Origin: Treponema sp.
GTDB lineage: Bacteria > Spirochaetota > Spirochaetia > Treponematales > Breznakiellaceae
NCBI GenBank assembly: GCA_031259035.1
Contig: JAIRLZ010000076.1
Location: 1 to 7,365 of the forward strand
Direction: 5' to 3'
Length of the DNA stretch: 7,365 nt
Below the pieces are notes generated by a model that was given only the letters and a program-made list of their open reading frames with translations, did no database searches and was not told the DNA's origin. Position numbers and translations under genes: made by a program. Of the stretch, positions 6,019 through 7,365 are shown piece by piece; position 1 is the stretch's first letter, and each line of letters starts with the position of its first letter.

Positions 6019-6104
6019 GTTTCCAGAGGTTCCTCGGAGAAAATTGCCAATTCTTTATTTGTAATGAATTACGCAAACACAATGTTCTCCACAGGGTAAG
6101 AAAA
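5995..6104 (+). repeat. Structured repeat unit B (spans the YgiW-like stop codon)
   Basis: Hairpin 1 is a perfect 17-bp stem, GGAACCTCTGGAAACTC (5995-6011) with 6017-6033, over a CGGTT loop. The TGA stop (6016-6018) sits at the loop-stem junction. Hairpin 2 is 6036-6046 with 6080-6090 (10 of 11 pairs), with inner pairs TTTG/CAAA (6058-6061, 6074-6077) and TAAT/ATTA (6062-6065, 6068-6071). It aligns with unit A at a constant 485-bp offset at both ends, with at most small compensating indels. Hairpin 1 could also protect the 3' end of the mRNA. There is no U-run, so a classic terminator is unlikely. Confidence 0.85.
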
Positions 6105-6132
6105 CCTCTAAAAACTTCAGTTTTTAGAGGTT
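6103..6132 (+). repeat. Structured repeat C, short relative of hairpin 1
   Basis: AACCTCTAAAAACT (6103-6116) pairs perfectly with AGTTTTTAGAGGTT (6119-6132) over a TC loop. Compared with hairpin 1 of unit B, two adjacent G-C pairs have become A-T pairs, with both sides changed. It begins exactly where unit B ends (AAGAAAA). Confidence 0.8.
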
Positions 6133-6162
6133 CCCAAATGTAAAAACAAAAGAATATCGAGT

Positions 6163-6220
6163 TTTTCCCAAAACGCGAACTGCGTTCAGCGAACACGAGT
6201 TCGGGTTAGTTTTGAGAAAA
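6163..6220. repeat. Hairpin D, multi-level inverted repeat
   Basis: The outer stem TTTTCCCAAAAC (6163-6174) pairs with GTTTTGAGAAAA (6209-6220), 11 of 12 positions. Inside it are CGAACT/AGTTCG (6176-6181, 6198-6203) and GTTC/GAAC (6184-6187, 6191-6194). The outer stem sequence recurs in hairpin F. Confidence 0.7.
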
Positions 6221-6226
6221 GCTTTC

Positions 6227-6254
6227 GAAAAAGCGGTCTAAAGCCCGCTTTTTC
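6227..6254. repeat. Hairpin E
   Basis: GAAAAAGCGG (6227-6236) pairs perfectly with CCGCTTTTTC (6245-6254) over an eight-base loop. The 3' arm ends in T5 and is followed by CCCTC, so terminator activity on the plus strand is possible but not typical. Confidence 0.65.
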
Positions 6255-6271
6255 CCTCTAAATCTAAGGCA

Positions 6272-6312
6272 GCTTTCCCAAAACTGACGCCTTGGGCGTG
6301 TTTTGGGAAAGC
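6272..6312. repeat. Hairpin F
   Basis: GCTTTCCCAAAAC (6272-6284) pairs perfectly with GTTTTGGGAAAGC (6300-6312). Inside, ACGCC (6287-6291) pairs with GGCGT (6295-6299) over TTG, leaving only a two-base TG bulge. This gives 18 bp in total. TTTCCCAAAAC is shared with the 5' arm of hairpin D. Confidence 0.8.
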
Positions 6313-6415
6313 CTCTATCGAGCTTCATTTCAATGAACCAGCCCGCCGCCATTTCCGGAGCGCCGTCTCCATCGGCAATCTTGTAATTCCGCCTGTTTTT
6401 CACTACAATGAGCGC
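6313..6415 (+). other. Open frame continuous with the P-loop gene, no start codon
   Basis: The frame of the P-loop gene stays open upstream from 6415 back to a TAA at 6239-6241. Codons after hairpin F (for example IELHFNEPARRHF, about 6317-6355) look coding-like in GC at third positions, but there is no ATG, GTG or TTG before 6416. It may be the remnant of an older gene end cut by the hairpin cluster, or simply chance. No promoter is evident here. Confidence 0.35.
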
Positions 6416-7252
6416 GTGATTAAAATATATGCGCTTGTGGGGGAAAGCGGCACCGGCAAAAGCTTTCAGGCAAAACTCGTCGCCCAGAAATATCACATCG
6501 ACCTCGTTATTGACGACGGTCTCCTCATCAAAGACAATCACATTTTGGGCGGACGTTCCGCAAAACAGGAAAACAGCTTTCTTGCGGCGGTGAAGGTCGC
6601 GCTTTTTGATGACAAGGCCCATCGTGATGATGTCGCCAAAAAACTGCTGATAGAGAAATCACGGAAAATCCTCATTATTGGCACTTCTGAAAAAATGGTG
6701 AACAAGATAGCGATGCGACTCCAACTCCCGCCTGTCAAAAAGTTCATCAGGATAGAAGACGTGTCTTCACAGGCGGACATTGAGAAAGCGATCAGGATAC
6801 GGCGCATTGAGGGAAAACACATTATTCCGGCGCCGGGAGTGGAAGTCAAACGGAATTATCCGAATATTTTCTACGAAACCGTAAGCATCTTTAAGCAAAA
6901 AAAGATACCCGACTCCATAGGCGCCATTCCAAAAATGCACGAAAAGTCACTGGTAAAACCTTCTTATTCAAAACCAAGCAAGATTCCCATTTCGGATGAA
7001 GCTTTGGGTGAAATGGTTGTCAACTGCGTCGATGAATACAATCCGAATATTCGGATAAAAAAAATCACGGTGAAAGAGGGTAAAGAAGGCTATCATCTCA
7101 TCATCACTATTGACGTGCCTTATGAAATACAGTTGAGCAGCAATATGTACGCGATGCAGCAGTATACAATAGACAATATCGAGCGGTTTACCGGCATTCT
7201 CATTGAGGAAGTGAATATTATCATTGACAAGATCATTAATAACGCCCAATGA
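6416..7252 (+). CDS. P-loop nucleotide-binding protein with Asp23/Gls24-like C-terminal domain
   Basis: The 278-residue product begins MIKIYALVGESGTGKSFQAK, with a Walker A motif (GESGTGKS, 9-16) near the N-terminus. HIDLVIDDGLLI (27-38) may supply acidic residues for Mg-ATP, and KILIIGTSEKMV (84-95) looks like a further nucleotide-fold strand. After a Lys/Pro/Ser-rich linker (about 160-190), residues about 189-275 (ISDEALGEMV, then alternating beta strands, then YTIDNIERFTGILIEEVNIII) resemble the Asp23/Gls24 domain, an envelope-stress domain known mainly from Firmicutes. I recall similar two-domain proteins in Clostridia and spirochaetes but know no defined function. It has no signal peptide or membrane segment, so it is cytoplasmic. 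The start is GTG, since homolog-like N-termini begin here and no other start codon is in frame; the ribosome binding site is weak. Confidence 0.8.
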   Translation: MIKIYALVGESGTGKSFQAKLVAQKYHIDLVIDDGLLIKDNHILGGRSAKQENSFLAAVKVALFDDKAHRDDVAKKLLIEKSRKILIIGTSEKMVNKIAMRLQLPPVKKFIRIEDVSSQADIEKAIRIRRIEGKHIIPAPGVEVKRNYPNIFYETVSIFKQKKIPDSIGAIPKMHEKSLVKPSYSKPSKIPISDEALGEMVVNCVDEYNPNIRIKKITVKEGKEGYHLIITIDVPYEIQLSSNMYAMQQYTIDNIERFTGILIEEVNIIIDKIINNAQ

Positions 7253-7256
7253 ACCT

Positions 7257-7276
7257 CCCCGCCCCAAGGGGCGGGG
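7257..7276. repeat. Perfect 9-bp GC hairpin after the P-loop gene
   Basis: CCCCGCCCC (7257-7265) and GGGGCGGGG (7268-7276) flank AA, 4 nt after the TGA stop. It could act as a transcript 3' end, although TATCTTG rather than a T-run follows. GC hairpins of this style are also seen at the ends of IS200/IS605-type elements, but no transposase is visible. The remaining 7277-7365 is AT rich, with no gene or RNA that I can identify. Confidence 0.6.
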
Positions 7277-7365
7277 TATCTTGTAAGCGTTGCATTATTT
7301 ACGAGGTTCGTTCTGTAAGGAAATTATTTAACTGTGGGGTCTACTACCATTTTTGTTGGCGTTGC

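Noticed and set aside
6206..6622. 138-codon minus-strand frame
   Set aside because: It overlaps the well-supported P-loop gene and hairpins D to F; its length comes from antisense reading.

Overview
The window looks like a bacterial chromosome segment of mixed base composition. The best guess is a spirochaete of the Treponema type. The rpsO-pnp-dut cluster, a BMP/riboflavin-type ABC permease, a P-loop/Asp23-like fusion gene and abundant structured intergenic repeats all fit that guess. This is inference from gene content; no 16S rRNA or other lineage marker is present.

Minus strand, 1-2938: a housekeeping operon reads right to left. It has a good sigma70-type promoter (2908-2938), then rpsO (ribosomal protein S15), pnp (polynucleotide phosphorylase, complete at 721 residues) and dut (dUTPase). 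The dut gene runs off the left edge of the window after its fourth conserved motif.

2939-3568 is a 630-bp stretch without a convincing gene. It holds a 20-bp-period tandem repeat with a strong Shine-Dalgarno-like core, then a nested set of inverted repeats (3401-3492), a 20-bp-arm hairpin (3503-3545) and a 12-bp palindrome touching the next stop codon. A minus-strand gene for a small exported protein of unknown function follows (3569-4120), with its own promoter and a direct repeat that may be an operator.

Plus strand, 4329-5312: a single ABC-transporter permease of the YufP/RfuC type. It is oddly alone, with no ATPase, partner permease or binding protein beside it.

5480-6312 is the most unusual part. 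A promoter leads into a roughly 109-nt composite hairpin unit (A), then an AT-rich gene for an exported YgiW/YdeI-type OB-fold protein. A second copy of the unit (B) follows, whose first hairpin contains the gene's stop codon. Next come a third, shorter relative (C) and three more strong hairpins (D, E, F). A, B and C differ by paired changes that keep the stems intact, so selection on RNA or cruciform structure is plausible. D and F share an outer stem sequence. The 3401-3492 element shares a short core with A and B. Together these look like members of one or two dispersed structured repeat families.

6416-7252 encodes a P-loop nucleotide-binding protein with an Asp23/Gls24-like C-terminal domain. 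It is followed by a perfect GC hairpin. The last 89 bases hold nothing I can assign.
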